A stretch of DNA of 64,000 nucleotides from Bifidobacterium vansinderenii (GCF_002234915.1 NZ_NEWD01000014.1:1-64000); one strand, 5' to 3'. Positions 1 through 8,680 are shown, counted from the stretch's first letter. Notes: generated from the sequence alone by a model not told the origin. Made by a program: numbers and translations.

Positions 1-906
1 CGTCGTTCCATCGGCCAGACGTAGCGGGGCGCGCCCGGTACGGTCACGGCTGACGGAGCGGATGGCCTCGCCGGGGTCGGCCAGCGTGAATCGTTCGAAG
101 CCGGAGGGGCGGTTCTCGCGCCACGCCTGTTCGATCACGCAAAGCACCAGATGAGTGGCCGCCAGTTTCATCCATGTAACGGTCTGCGAACGGTTGGAGT
201 CCCCCACGATCACATGCAGGCGTCGGAACAGATCGGAGTCGGCGTGCGGTTCGTCACGCGTGTTGACCATGGGCCGGGAGCGCGTGGTGGCGCTGGAGAC
301 CGCATCGTCGAGAAATTCCGCACGCTGCGAGATCTCGAATCCGTCGGGAATCGTGGGGTCGGCGGTGAACCTGCCAGCGCCGGTGTACAGCTGTCGGGTG
401 ACCAGGAACGGAATGAGCTCATGTTCGATGGCGCTGAGCGGCACCTGCCGACGCAGCAGATAGTTCTCATGGCAGCCGAAGGAGTGTCCGGCGGAGTCCA
501 CGTTGTTCTTGAACAGATGGATGCGGGCATGCGCGCCATGGGTTTTGCGCAGTTCGTCCTGCGCCTCGACGGCAAGACGGCGCATGACCCGCTCCCCCGC
601 CAGATCCTGAGCCAATGCGGTCAGTGGATCCAACGCCTCGGCGGTGGCATACTCCGGATGGCTGCCAACGTCGAGGTACAGGCGCGAACCGTTCGACAGA
701 TACGTGTTGGTGGAACGCGAGCGCGACACCACGGGACGGAACATGGTCATCGCCACCTGGCCGGGGTCGGCCGGCCTGTCCGTTCCGGTCACGGCCACGC
801 CGTATTCGGTCTCGACGCCGAAGATGCGCTCGAATCCCGCTGCATGCTCGGCACCGGCATGGACTCCCGCGGTGCCGCTGTCGCGGCTGTCACGAAGCTG
901 CGGCAC
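1..906 (-). CDS. pafA: Pup ligase PafA (3' end outside window)
   Basis: PafA uses ATP to form an isopeptide bond between the C-terminal Glu of Pup and a lysine of the target. About 302 N-terminal residues are visible; the family is about 480 long, so the C-terminal part lies left of base 1. The glutamine-synthetase-like core starts with RIFGVETEYGVAV, followed by the catalytic-Asp segment LYLDVGSHPEYATAE and the nucleotide-site segment VNTRDEPHAD. The only in-frame start upstream of the core is GTG at 906-904, which follows the pup TGA directly and in the same frame. It is the last visible gene of an arc-dop-phosphatase-pup-pafA run and probably depends on translational coupling to pup. It has an N-terminal extension of about 24 residues before the conserved core. 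Confidence 0.93.
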   Translation of the reverse strand, partial: MPQLRDSRDSGTAGVHAGAEHAAGFERIFGVETEYGVAVTGTDRPADPGQVAMTMFRPVVSRSRSTNTYLSNGSRLYLDVGSHPEYATAEALDPLTALAQDLAGERVMRRLAVEAQDELRKTHGAHARIHLFKNNVDSAGHSFGCHENYLLRRQVPLSAIEHELIPFLVTRQLYTGAGRFTADPTIPDGFEISQRAEFLDDAVSSATTRSRPMVNTRDEPHADSDLFRRLHVIVGDSNRSQTVTWMKLAATHLVLCVIEQAWRENRPSGFERFTLADPGEAIRSVSRDRTGRAPLRLADGTT

Positions 907-1104
907 TCACTCGCCGCCCTTCTGCACAAAGCTGGAGACGTATTCCTCGGCATTGGTCTCCAGCGTCGATTCGATGTCGTCGAGCAGCGCGTCGAGGCCG
1001 GAAGCCTGCTCGGCGAAGTCGGACTCCACGCGGGCGGTCTCCTGGCCTTCGGCCTGCGTCGACTGCTGGGACTGCTGCGAACGACGTTCCTGTTCCTGCG
1101 GCAT
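907..1104 (-). CDS. pup: Prokaryotic ubiquitin-like protein Pup
   Basis: This 65-residue protein is rich in Q, E and S and ends in VQKGGE, the Pup signature. The last residue is already Glu, so Dop deamidation of a terminal Gln is not needed to make it ligatable. The N-terminal third is low-complexity and disordered in the family; the middle (about residues 25-55, acidic, with [16 protein letters not shown]) is the helix that binds the ARC coiled coil. A strong ribosome binding site (AAAGGAGC) lies just upstream of the ATG. The gene sits between an inositol-phosphatase-like gene and pafA. No prcB/prcA genes are present, unlike in mycobacteria. Confidence 0.95.
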   Translation of the reverse strand: MPQEQERRSQQSQQSTQAEGQETARVESDFAEQASGLDALLDDIESTLETNAEEYVSSFVQKGGE

Positions 1105-1121
1105 GTGTGCTCCTTTGTTCT

Positions 1122-1153
1122 CCGGAATTTCCGGGAAGGCGGGAAGCCCCGCC
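1122..1153 (-). promoter_or_regulatory. Palindrome plus hairpin upstream of pup
   Basis: In the 74-bp gap before pup there is a perfect 13-nt palindrome CCGGAATTTCCGG (1122-1134) beside the pup ribosome binding site. Next to it is a GC-rich hairpin, GGCGGG-aag/c-CCCGCC (1138-1153). There is no U-tract, so it looks more like an mRNA processing or stability element, or an operator, than a terminator. Role inferred only. Confidence 0.4.
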
Positions 1154-1178
1154 TTCGGTTGTATTCAGTTCTAGTCGT

Positions 1179-2021
1179 CTAGTTGAGGTAGGGACGCAGT
1201 TCGTCCATGATCGGGCCGTTGGAGGCCACGATGTCGTTGTTCGCTCCCCATACCACGTCGGTGCCGTCCCAGCGTTCGATGTGTCCCTGGGCCTCGCGCA
1301 GCACCACGGATCCCGCGGACACGCCGGGAACGTCCCAGGAATGCAGGGACGGTTCGAAGTAGGCGTCGTACGTGCCGTCGGCCACCTTGCACAGATCCAT
1401 CGAGACCGGGCCCACTCGCTTGACGTCGGCGGGCTTGCCGGCGATGGCGGCCACGGTCTTCAGGGCGCGGGCGGATTCATCGGAGAAGTACGACATGCCG
1501 AAGCTCACCACCGAGTCCTTGAGCGTGTTGGTGGTGGACGGCATGATCTTCTCGCGCTTGGGCCCCTGCTTGGTCTCGCGCACGCGGATCGCGCCCTTGC
1601 CCTGGGCGGCCATGTAGGTCAGGCCGAGCGCCGGCGCGTGCACCACGCCGAGGATCGGGGTGCCGTTGTTGTCGTCGTCCACCTCGAACAGGGAGACGGT
1701 GACCGTCCATTCGGGCATGTTGCGCACGTAGTTGATGGATCCGTCTACGTGGCCGATGCACCAGTAGAGGCCGCCCGGCTTGATGTCGGATCCGACCTCC
1801 TCCCAGCATTCGTGCGGTTCGATCGCATTGATCCGCTCATGGCAGTATCGCACCAGGCGCTCGTCCACTTCGGAGGAGAACATGCTGCCGTGACGGGTCT
1901 TGGTGTGCATGGCCTTGGTGAGATCGTGCGGCTTGATCTGATCCTGCAGGGCCAGTTCGCCGGCGTCCTTGAGTACTTCGGCCACCTTCACGGTGAGTTC
2001 TCGCATGTCCCTGTCTGTCAT
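1179..2021 (-). CDS. Inositol monophosphatase / histidinol-phosphatase-like protein, metal site altered
   Basis: This 280-residue protein has the overall IMPase (FIG superfamily) pattern. An acidic segment WEEVGSD stands where the GEE motif lies, then YWCIGHVDGSINYVRNMP where the family has WxIDPxDGTxNF, and near the C terminus SWDVPGVSAG in place of WDxAAG. The first Asp of DPxDG, a metal ligand in active enzymes, is Gly here; the second Asp and the WD Asp are kept. It may therefore be weakly active, use a different metal arrangement, or act as a non-catalytic protein. It has a good ribosome binding site (GGAAGGAGA). It lies between dop and pup, where proteasome genes sit in mycobacteria. 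Its substrate cannot be told from sequence. Confidence 0.8.
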   Translation of the reverse strand: MTDRDMRELTVKVAEVLKDAGELALQDQIKPHDLTKAMHTKTRHGSMFSSEVDERLVRYCHERINAIEPHECWEEVGSDIKPGGLYWCIGHVDGSINYVRNMPEWTVTVSLFEVDDDNNGTPILGVVHAPALGLTYMAAQGKGAIRVRETKQGPKREKIMPSTTNTLKDSVVSFGMSYFSDESARALKTVAAIAGKPADVKRVGPVSMDLCKVADGTYDAYFEPSLHSWDVPGVSAGSVVLREAQGHIERWDGTDVVWGANNDIVASNGPIMDELRPYLN

Positions 2022-2037
2022 CGTGTCTCCTTCCAGC

Positions 2038-2053
2038 GGCGTATCGATACGCC
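2038..2053 (-). promoter_or_regulatory. Perfect 16-bp palindrome upstream of the IMPase-like gene
   Basis: GGCGTATCGATACGCC is a perfect palindrome placed directly upstream of the ribosome binding site of the gene starting at 2021, inside the 198-bp dop-IMPase gap. A TATAGT hexamer that could serve as a -10 box lies at 2211-2206, without a convincing -35. Together these suggest a separate, regulated promoter for the phosphatase-pup-pafA half of the locus. Inference from sequence only. Confidence 0.4.
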
Positions 2054-2219
2054 TGTCATCCGTCCTTCATCAACCGTTTTGTCGGTGCTGTTTCGTCGGT
2101 GCCGTCTCGGTGTCTTCGTCAATGCCATCTCCATCGCCGGTTTCGGCGCCTTGTCGGAGGCCGTCGACCGTGGGCTTCGCACCGTGGGAGCCCTGATTGC
2201 CGGCCACTATAGTACCGTC

Positions 2220-3791
2220 TTATCGATCGGCGGAAAACGCCTGAACGAGATCGTCCACGTTTTCCACGGTTTCCAGCAAGGCGAGGCAGTCGGATTCGGT
2301 GTGTTCGCCGGGATCGGCGATGTCGATGTCGTGCAGCTGGCCGTCGCCTCCCCGTACGGTGATCGACCGCCAGGATGCGGCCACCACGTCGTTCGGGAAT
2401 CGACGGACCACTTCGGCGCGCAGCCACGCACGGGTGTCGGACGGCGCCTGAGAGCAGGCGTCGCCGAGCGCGGTGTTATCGATGAGCGAGATGGCGTGAG
2501 CGCGCACGGCCTCGAATACCGAGGCCTTGGGCTCCAACGCGGCCCATGCGATGTCCATGGCGCGGATCTTCGGATCGTCCCAGCCCAGACCGCGCTTGGT
2601 GCGCAGCCGCTCCATGAGCTGCCATTTGAGCAGCCATTCGAGCCGTCCGGCGGCGCCGGTCATGCCCATGCGTTCCTCGTCATCGGCATGGGATACGCGC
2701 GCCACGTCCTCGAGCGCCGTGCCCCACATGGCCATGATGCGCTTGGTGGGCTCGTCCGGCCAGAGCGGTTCGCCGTCGATGTCGGTGCCGTATACGCCGG
2801 CGGCCACCTCGTAGACGGCCGATCGCAGCAGCACCTGCGTCTGCCATGCCGTGATGGTGCCGCCGTCCTCGGTGGCGTACGGCTGCCGCAGCGTCAGATC
2901 GTGGGAGACCATGTGGATGGCCTCGACCGGATCGGCCGGCGTGAGTCGGTCTGCGAGTGCCTGCAGATCGTAGCCGGCCTCGTCGGCATGCTCGGCGAGC
3001 CATGCGATCATGCTGGTCGTGCCCAGTCGCAGCGCCTCCGGCGTATCCATGCGGTTGGCGTCGCCGACGATCACGTGCAGGCGACGGTATCGGTCGGTGC
3101 TGTGCGATTCGTCGCGCGTGTTGATGATCGGACGGTCGAAGGTGGTCTGCAGTCCGACCTTGGCGTGCACGTAGTCGGCGCGCTGGGATAACTGGAATCC
3201 CGCGGTCTCGCATCGTTCGCCCAGTCCGACGCGTCCGGTGCCGCAGTAGGTCTGGCGGGTGACGAAGTGCGGCGTCATGATCGCGATGAGCAGGTCGAAC
3301 GGCACGGATCTGAGGATTTGGTAGCTTTCGTGCGACCCCCAGCTGGCGCCCTTGCCGTCCACGTTGTTGCGGAACAGTTCGATGCGCTTGCCGGTGCGGG
3401 CGGATGCCTCGCGCGCGGCGGCGAGCATGAGCCGGTCTCCGGCGCGATCGTAGAGCAGCGCCTGGAATGGGTCGAGGGTCTCGGGCGCCGAATACTCGGG
3501 GTGGGCGTGGTCCACGTAGATGCGGCCACCGTTGGGGGCGATGGTGTTGACCACCTGCAGCTGCGGGGAGTCGGTGAGCATGTCGCGCCGGGCGGACGCG
3601 CGTTCCAGACGGTAGCCGCGCGCATCGTTGACCGGATCCTCGCCTCGGTAGTCCCAGCGGATGTGGCGGTGTTCGTCGTCGGCGGCGCCGTCCACCACGT
3701 CGAACGACAGTTGCACGGGGTTTGCACGGGGATTGGTCCTGTCGGTCACGGCGTATTCGGTTTCCGTGCCCATCACGCGCAGTACGGTCAT
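2220..3791 (-). CDS. dop: Depupylase / Pup deamidase Dop
   Basis: Dop is a PafA homologue that removes Pup from substrates and deamidates Pup-Gln where needed. The core begins with VLRVMGTETEYAVTD. A long insertion after it (about residues 25-65) is the Dop loop, which distinguishes it from PafA. The catalytic Asp segment RIYVDHAHPEYSAPE and the nucleotide segment INTRDESHSTDRYRRLHV follow. An upstream in-frame ATG exists at 3809, but GGGAG stands 11 nt before the ATG at 3791, so I prefer 3791 (523 residues). Because Pup here already ends in Glu, its main job is probably depupylation. It is downstream of arc on the same strand with a gap of about 80 bp. Confidence 0.93.
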   Translation of the reverse strand: MTVLRVMGTETEYAVTDRTNPRANPVQLSFDVVDGAADDEHRHIRWDYRGEDPVNDARGYRLERASARRDMLTDSPQLQVVNTIAPNGGRIYVDHAHPEYSAPETLDPFQALLYDRAGDRLMLAAAREASARTGKRIELFRNNVDGKGASWGSHESYQILRSVPFDLLIAIMTPHFVTRQTYCGTGRVGLGERCETAGFQLSQRADYVHAKVGLQTTFDRPIINTRDESHSTDRYRRLHVIVGDANRMDTPEALRLGTTSMIAWLAEHADEAGYDLQALADRLTPADPVEAIHMVSHDLTLRQPYATEDGGTITAWQTQVLLRSAVYEVAAGVYGTDIDGEPLWPDEPTKRIMAMWGTALEDVARVSHADDEERMGMTGAAGRLEWLLKWQLMERLRTKRGLGWDDPKIRAMDIAWAALEPKASVFEAVRAHAISLIDNTALGDACSQAPSDTRAWLRAEVVRRFPNDVVAASWRSITVRGGDGQLHDIDIADPGEHTESDCLALLETVENVDDLVQAFSADR

Positions 3792-3873
3792 GGTCTGTTC
3801 TGCTCCCATCTGGTCGCTGTTGTTGTCGCTGTCGTCGTTATTGCCGTCGCCGAGATCGGCTCGGTATGGTCGT

Positions 3874-5523
3874 TTATCGGCGTACGGGGATCATGGCGGT
3901 CACGCGTCCCGATTCGATGCCGTTGAGCCGCGCCCACTGTTCGGGGTTGGCTCCGGTGATCGAATCCACGGATTCGCCGTATTCCTCCTCGATGCCGCGG
4001 CCGAGCATCGCGGCGTCCAGTCTGGCCGGGCGGCCGCCGGCGATCGACGCCTTGACCGCCGCCGTCTTGGCACGGTCCACGATGTTCTTGAGCATGGCTC
4101 CGGAGATCAGGTCGCCGAAGTATATGCTCGTCCACTTGCCCTGCTCGTCGGCGATGTCGCATACGTGGCGGCTTTCGTCCCTGCGGAAGATGTCTCCCAC
4201 CATCACGGCGATCAGAGCGTCGGCGGTCATGCCGTCGGCCAGCGGCAGGTCGTCGGTCAGATAATGCCGCAGAATGGATGCGGCCTGCGGACCCTTGGGC
4301 CTGTCGATGCGGATCTTCACGTCGAGGCGCCCCGGACGCAGCACCGCGGGGTCGATCATGTCCACGCGGTTCGACGCGCCGATCACCATCACGTTGTTGA
4401 GCTCCTCGATGCCGTCGAGTTCGGCGAGGAACTGCGGCACGATCGTCGTCTCCACGTCGGAGGAGACGCCCGAGCCGCGGGTACGCAGCAGCGAATCCAT
4501 TTCGTCGATGAACACGATGACCGGGGATCCGCCCGCCGCACGGCGACGCGCCCGTTCGAAGATCGAACGGATGATGCGTTCGGATTCACCCACGAACTTG
4601 CTCAGGATCTCCGGCCCCTTGACCGACAGGAACACGCCGGTTCCGCCGCCGGATCCCTGTGCCAGCGAATGGGCCACGGCCTTGGCGATCAACGTTTTGC
4701 CGTTGCCCGGAGGACCGTACAGCAGCACGCCGCGCGGAGGATTGAGATCGTAGCGTTCGAACAGGTCCCGGTGCAGGAACGGCAGCTCCACGGCGTCGCG
4801 GATCTGCCCGATCTGCGCGTCCAGGCCACCGATGTCGTCGAACGAGACGTCGGGAGTCTCCTCCAATACCAGATCGTCCTCGTCCGGACGGGCCAGTTTT
4901 TCGATCGCGATCGAACAGGACTGGTCCACCACCACACGGTCGCCGCGCGTCAGCTCCGCGTTGGCGAGCGCGCCTGCCCGCCCCGCCACGGACAGCTGCC
5001 CCGACTGGTCGGCGAGCAGCAGCCGGCCCGATGCCAGCGTCTCCTCGACCGTGCGCACCTGACCGGTGATCGGCAGATCGCGTGTGGCCACGATCACCAT
5101 GTTCTCGTTGAGCAGTACGGTCTGTCCGCAGGAGAGCCGGTCGACGTTCACCAGCGACGAGATGGGCACCACCATGCGGCGTGATCCCATCACCACTTCG
5201 GCCGCCGCATGACGCACGCCGTCCTCGTCGATATGGCTGGAATCCACGCGGACGAACAGTGCGAAGTTCTCCGGAGGCTGTGCCAGGGAGTTGAGCTGGG
5301 ACTTGGCCTGCCTCAGTTCCTTGCCCGCGCGGTTGAGCGCCTGGGCGAGCGCGTGGTTCTTCGCCTGCAGCACGTCGGCGTGCTCGGCCATGCGCGTGTA
5401 GCGTTCCTGCAGATCGTTCATGTCGTCGTTCCCGGTGGCCGGCTCGCCCGTCCCGCCCGACTTGTCCTTCCCTCGCATCGTCTCGGTCTTATCCATCGTC
5501 CGCACGATTCCTTCCCGGGGCAT
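3874..5523 (-). CDS. arc: Proteasome-associated AAA+ ATPase ARC/Mpa
   Basis: This hexameric unfoldase recognises pupylated proteins. Domains in order: N-terminal coiled coil (about residues 38-80) that binds Pup, tandem OB folds (about 85-210), and the AAA+ module with Walker A GPPGNGKT, Walker B VIVFIDEMDS, pore loop KFVGESE and arginine-finger region LRPGRLD. The C terminus ends MIPVRR and lacks the GQYL-type tail that docks Mpa onto the 20S proteasome, in keeping with the absence of prcBA here. The start is ambiguous: ATG 5523, or GTG 5505, which has AAGGA close upstream. It is the first gene of the pupylation run and divergent from serB. Confidence 0.93.
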   Translation of the reverse strand: MPREGIVRTMDKTETMRGKDKSGGTGEPATGNDDMNDLQERYTRMAEHADVLQAKNHALAQALNRAGKELRQAKSQLNSLAQPPENFALFVRVDSSHIDEDGVRHAAAEVVMGSRRMVVPISSLVNVDRLSCGQTVLLNENMVIVATRDLPITGQVRTVEETLASGRLLLADQSGQLSVAGRAGALANAELTRGDRVVVDQSCSIAIEKLARPDEDDLVLEETPDVSFDDIGGLDAQIGQIRDAVELPFLHRDLFERYDLNPPRGVLLYGPPGNGKTLIAKAVAHSLAQGSGGGTGVFLSVKGPEILSKFVGESERIIRSIFERARRRAAGGSPVIVFIDEMDSLLRTRGSGVSSDVETTIVPQFLAELDGIEELNNVMVIGASNRVDMIDPAVLRPGRLDVKIRIDRPKGPQAASILRHYLTDDLPLADGMTADALIAVMVGDIFRRDESRHVCDIADEQGKWTSIYFGDLISGAMLKNIVDRAKTAAVKASIAGGRPARLDAAMLGRGIEEEYGESVDSITGANPEQWARLNGIESGRVTAMIPVRR

Positions 5524-5641
5524 GCCCCGTCCGTCATATCCACTCCTAGCCTACGCGACACCGGCCGCACGCCGTACCGTGTTCGCGACGATTCACGGCG
5601 ATTCGCGATGATTGTCCCCGCGCATGGAAACAATGGGTGGA

Positions 5642-6367
5642 ATGCGTACACGTTCCTTCACCATCAGCCGTCCGACCATGTTCTCCTCCCCCGCCATCAC
5701 CGGCGCCGATGAATCCACCGGCGGCGCCCACGACGGAATGCGATTGATTGTCATGGACATCGACTCCACGCTGATCAACGAGGAGGTCATCGACATGCTG
5801 GGCGCCGAGGCCGGCATCGGCAACAAGGTGGCGGCCATCACCGAACGCGCCATGCGCGGCGAACTTGACTTCCGTCAGGCGCTCACCGAACGCGTGGGGC
5901 TTCTGGCCGGCATGGATGTGTCGGTGTTCGACCGTGTGTACCGGCGCACCAGTTTCACGCCGGGTGCGCTTGATCTGGTTCGTACCGCGCATGCGCGCGG
6001 CTGGAAGGTAGGCGTGGTCTCCGGAGGATTCCATGAGGTGGCCGATCGTCTGGTCGCCGACGCCGGCATCGACTATTGTCTGGCGAACACGCTGGAAGTG
6101 ACGGACGGCAGGATCACCGGCCGTCTGATCGGCGATATTGTGACCAAGGAGACGAAGCTCGCCGCCCTGCGACGCTGGGCCGGCGAATGCGGCATCGACA
6201 TGGCGCACACCGTGGCGATCGGCGACGGCGCCAACGACATTCCCATGATTCAGGCGGCGGGCGTGGGCATCGCGTTCTGCGCCAAGCCCAAGACGCGTGC
6301 CGCGGCACCGCATGCGATCGACGAACGCGATCTCATGCGCGCGTTTGCAATCATCGATCAGGCCTGA
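5642..6367 (+). CDS. serB: Phosphoserine phosphatase SerB
   Basis: SerB is a HAD-family phosphatase that makes L-serine from O-phosphoserine. Motif I is MDIDSTLINEE, the cap region matches SerB (MRGELDFRQALTERVGLL), motif II is VVSGGF, and motifs III/IV are seen as the lysine after RLIGDIVTKETK and IGDGANDIPM. The N-terminal ACT-like domain of the E. coli protein is missing. Several in-frame starts exist (TTG 5612, ATG 5624, 5633, 5642, 5738); none has a clear ribosome binding site. ATG 5642 is a compromise, and the catalytic core begins at 5738. It is divergent from arc and about 85 bp before ktrB. Confidence 0.88.
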   Translation: MRTRSFTISRPTMFSSPAITGADESTGGAHDGMRLIVMDIDSTLINEEVIDMLGAEAGIGNKVAAITERAMRGELDFRQALTERVGLLAGMDVSVFDRVYRRTSFTPGALDLVRTAHARGWKVGVVSGGFHEVADRLVADAGIDYCLANTLEVTDGRITGRLIGDIVTKETKLAALRRWAGECGIDMAHTVAIGDGANDIPMIQAAGVGIAFCAKPKTRAAAPHAIDERDLMRAFAIIDQA

Positions 6368-6402
6368 CCGGCTCTCGGCCGCACGATCGTCCACACGATC
6401 AA

Positions 6403-6424
6403 TGTGATCAACTTGTGATCGACT
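6403..6424 (+). repeat. Two tandem 11-nt repeats before ktrB
   Basis: TGTGATCAACT and TGTGATCGACT stand head to tail with one mismatch, spaced one helical turn apart, about 30 bp upstream of the ktrB start. Further GATC-containing half copies lie just upstream. This arrangement suits a regulator binding one DNA face; no known motif is recognised. Confidence 0.35.
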
Positions 6425-6452
6425 TGTCTGCCTACGGAGTTAGCGTGCTGAG

Positions 6453-7865
6453 GTGGACAACGACAGACGATCCGTGTGGCGTGGGTTCTCATCCTCGCAA
6501 ACCAAGACTCCGTCCGTGCGCAGAGCGTTTACCGAACGCATGCTCTCGCACCCTGGACGCTTGTCTCTCGCATACTTTCTGGTGCTGATCGTGATGGGCA
6601 CGGTACTGCTCATCCTTCCGGCGACGTCGAGGGACGGGCAGCCCACCGACTTCAACACCGCGTTCTTCACCACCGTATCGGCGCTGTCCACGTGCGGCAT
6701 CGTCATCGTGGACACCGCGGAATACTGGAACCTGTTCGGCCAGGCGGTGATTCTGCTGTGCATTCAGTTCGGCGGTCTCGGCGTCATGACGTTCGCGTCG
6801 CTGATCACCATGACGATCAGCCGTCGTATCCGCGTCACCCAGCAACTGCTCGCCGCCGACGAGCTCGGCGCCTCGAAGCTCAGCGAGGTGCGATCGGTGA
6901 TCAACGTGGTGTTGATCTGCACGTTCAGTGTGGAGATCATCGCGTTCAGCATGCTGTTCCCGGCCCTGCTGCGCCTTAACGAGGGGCAGATGTCGCAGTC
7001 CCTGTGGGAGGCTATCTTCTTCGCCGTCGCCTCGTACAACAACGCCGGCTTCACGCCGGACACGGCCGGCCTGTACATCAACAGCTGGTCGGTCGGCCTG
7101 CCGATCCTGCTCAGCGCGTTCGTCGGCACGCTCGGCTTCCCTGTGATCCTCAACGTGTTCCAGTGCGCGCACCGCCGGCAGGGCCCCAAGCGCTGGAATC
7201 TGCATACCAAGCTCACCGTGGTGACCACGATGTCGATCGTCACCACGTCGCTGCTGTGGTTCCTGTCCGTGGAGTGGAACAACACCACGCTGTTCCATAA
7301 CGCCGACCTGTCGTCGAAGCTCTGGCACGCCCTAGTGGCGGCGGTCATGCCACGTTCGGCCGGATTCGACATCTCGTGGATGCCGCACGTGAGCGAGCAG
7401 ACGAAACTGTTCATGTCGTGGATCATGTTCATCGGCGGCGGTTCGGCATCTACGGCCGGAGGCATTCGCGTTACCACGTTCGCCGTGCTGATTCTGGTGT
7501 GTCGGGCCGCGTTCCTGCGCCGCAAGGACGATTCCGTGTTCGGCAAGCGTCTGCACACGCAGACCGTGATCATGTCGGTCGCCATCACGGCCACCTGCAG
7601 CATCCTGATCTACGTCGCGTCGCTGATCCTGCTGACCATCACGAACCGTTCGCTCACCGACATCGTGTTCGAATGCTGCTCCGCGTTCGGTCTGGGCGGA
7701 TACACGCTGGGCGTGGCCGATCCAAGCAATCCCGGCACGCTGTATGTGCTGGCGGCGCTGATGGTCATCGGCCGACTTGGCCCCATGACGGTGGCGTACG
7801 CCATCTCCAAGCCTCAGCCTCCGCAGGCGGTACGGTACCCGGCTGAAAGTATCATTGTCGGTTAG
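6453..7865 (+). CDS. ktrB: Potassium uptake channel subunit, TrkH/KtrB type
   Basis: This 470-residue integral membrane protein has four repeated membrane-pore-membrane units. The selectivity-filter glycines are visible in STCGIV, NNAGFTP, RSAGFD and GLGGYT. The N-terminal 30 residues are hydrophilic and cytoplasmic. It imports K+ together with the RCK-domain protein encoded next. It starts at GTG 6453; the ORF is open well upstream of the first membrane segment. The pairing with a single-RCK subunit points to a Ktr-type rather than TrkH/TrkA system, but the two names are used interchangeably for such proteins. Confidence 0.9.
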   Translation: MDNDRRSVWRGFSSSQTKTPSVRRAFTERMLSHPGRLSLAYFLVLIVMGTVLLILPATSRDGQPTDFNTAFFTTVSALSTCGIVIVDTAEYWNLFGQAVILLCIQFGGLGVMTFASLITMTISRRIRVTQQLLAADELGASKLSEVRSVINVVLICTFSVEIIAFSMLFPALLRLNEGQMSQSLWEAIFFAVASYNNAGFTPDTAGLYINSWSVGLPILLSAFVGTLGFPVILNVFQCAHRRQGPKRWNLHTKLTVVTTMSIVTTSLLWFLSVEWNNTTLFHNADLSSKLWHALVAAVMPRSAGFDISWMPHVSEQTKLFMSWIMFIGGGSASTAGGIRVTTFAVLILVCRAAFLRRKDDSVFGKRLHTQTVIMSVAITATCSILIYVASLILLTITNRSLTDIVFECCSAFGLGGYTLGVADPSNPGTLYVLAALMVIGRLGPMTVAYAISKPQPPQAVRYPAESIIVG

Positions 7866-7941
7866 TTTTCGATAGGTGGTGACGATGATTCCCGCATTGC
7901 AGCAACTGTTCACGCATGGCACTACGAGAGGGAAGGAACAG

Positions 7942-8604
7942 ATGGGCGCCATACACAGCGAAAGCCGTTCGATCCTTGTGGTTGGTTTGGGACGATTCGG
8001 CACCGCGGCGGCTCGCACGTTGGGCGAACTCGGCGAGGACGTGCTCGCCGTGGACAAGGATCCGATGATCGTGGCCCGATGGGCCGGCAACGTGCCGGTG
8101 ATGGAGGCCGATCTGACCGATCCGCTCGCCGTGGAGCAGATCAACGCCTCGAACTTCGACGCGGCGCTCGTGGCGATCGGAGACAGTGTTGAGGCATCGA
8201 TCCTCGCCACCGGCAACCTGCTCGACGCCGGCATTCCCGATGTGTGGGCCAAATCGGTGTCGCACCAGCATACGCGTATTCTGCAGCGCATCGGCGCCAG
8301 CCACGTGTTCCGCCCGGAAACCGACGGCGGCAAGCGCGTGGGGCATCTGCTGGCCAGCCGCTTCCTTGACTACATCGAGATCGAAGGCCCGTATTCGGTG
8401 GTGAAGGTGCTCACGCCCTCCTCCGTCTGCGGGCAGAGCATCGCCGATTCGCTGATCCGCGAACGGTTCGGCGTGAGCGTGATCGGCGTGAAGAACCCCG
8501 GCGAGGAGTTCCAGTACGGTTCCACCGACATCGTGATCCGTCACAACGCCGAGCTGATCATCCTCGGTGCCCAGAAGCAGATCGACCGCTTCATCGAAAG
8601 CTGA
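7942..8604 (+). CDS. ktrA: Potassium uptake regulatory subunit, KtrA/TrkA type
   Basis: A peripheral cytoplasmic ring protein that gates KtrB in response to nucleotides. RCK-N Rossmann domain begins ILVVGLGRFGTAAARTL (GxGxxG) with an acidic residue at the end of strand 2 (VDKDP). A C-terminal TrkA_C domain spans about residues 140-221. An in-frame ATG at 7876 exists, but the ATG at 7942 has AAGGA 5 nt upstream, giving 221 residues, the usual KtrA length. It follows ktrB by 76 bp on the same strand. Confidence 0.9.
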   Translation: MGAIHSESRSILVVGLGRFGTAAARTLGELGEDVLAVDKDPMIVARWAGNVPVMEADLTDPLAVEQINASNFDAALVAIGDSVEASILATGNLLDAGIPDVWAKSVSHQHTRILQRIGASHVFRPETDGGKRVGHLLASRFLDYIEIEGPYSVVKVLTPSSVCGQSIADSLIRERFGVSVIGVKNPGEEFQYGSTDIVIRHNAELIILGAQKQIDRFIES

Positions 8605-8680
8605 TTCTAGGGCTCCGGCCTGCAACGTGGCGGGTGCGGCCATAGCCCTGAACATCACGCATGTTGGTGTTGGGGCCGTA

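Noticed and set aside
5420-5712. Small open frames on either strand in the arc-serB gap
   Set aside because: They are short, without ribosome binding sites, and overlap the ends of two certain genes.
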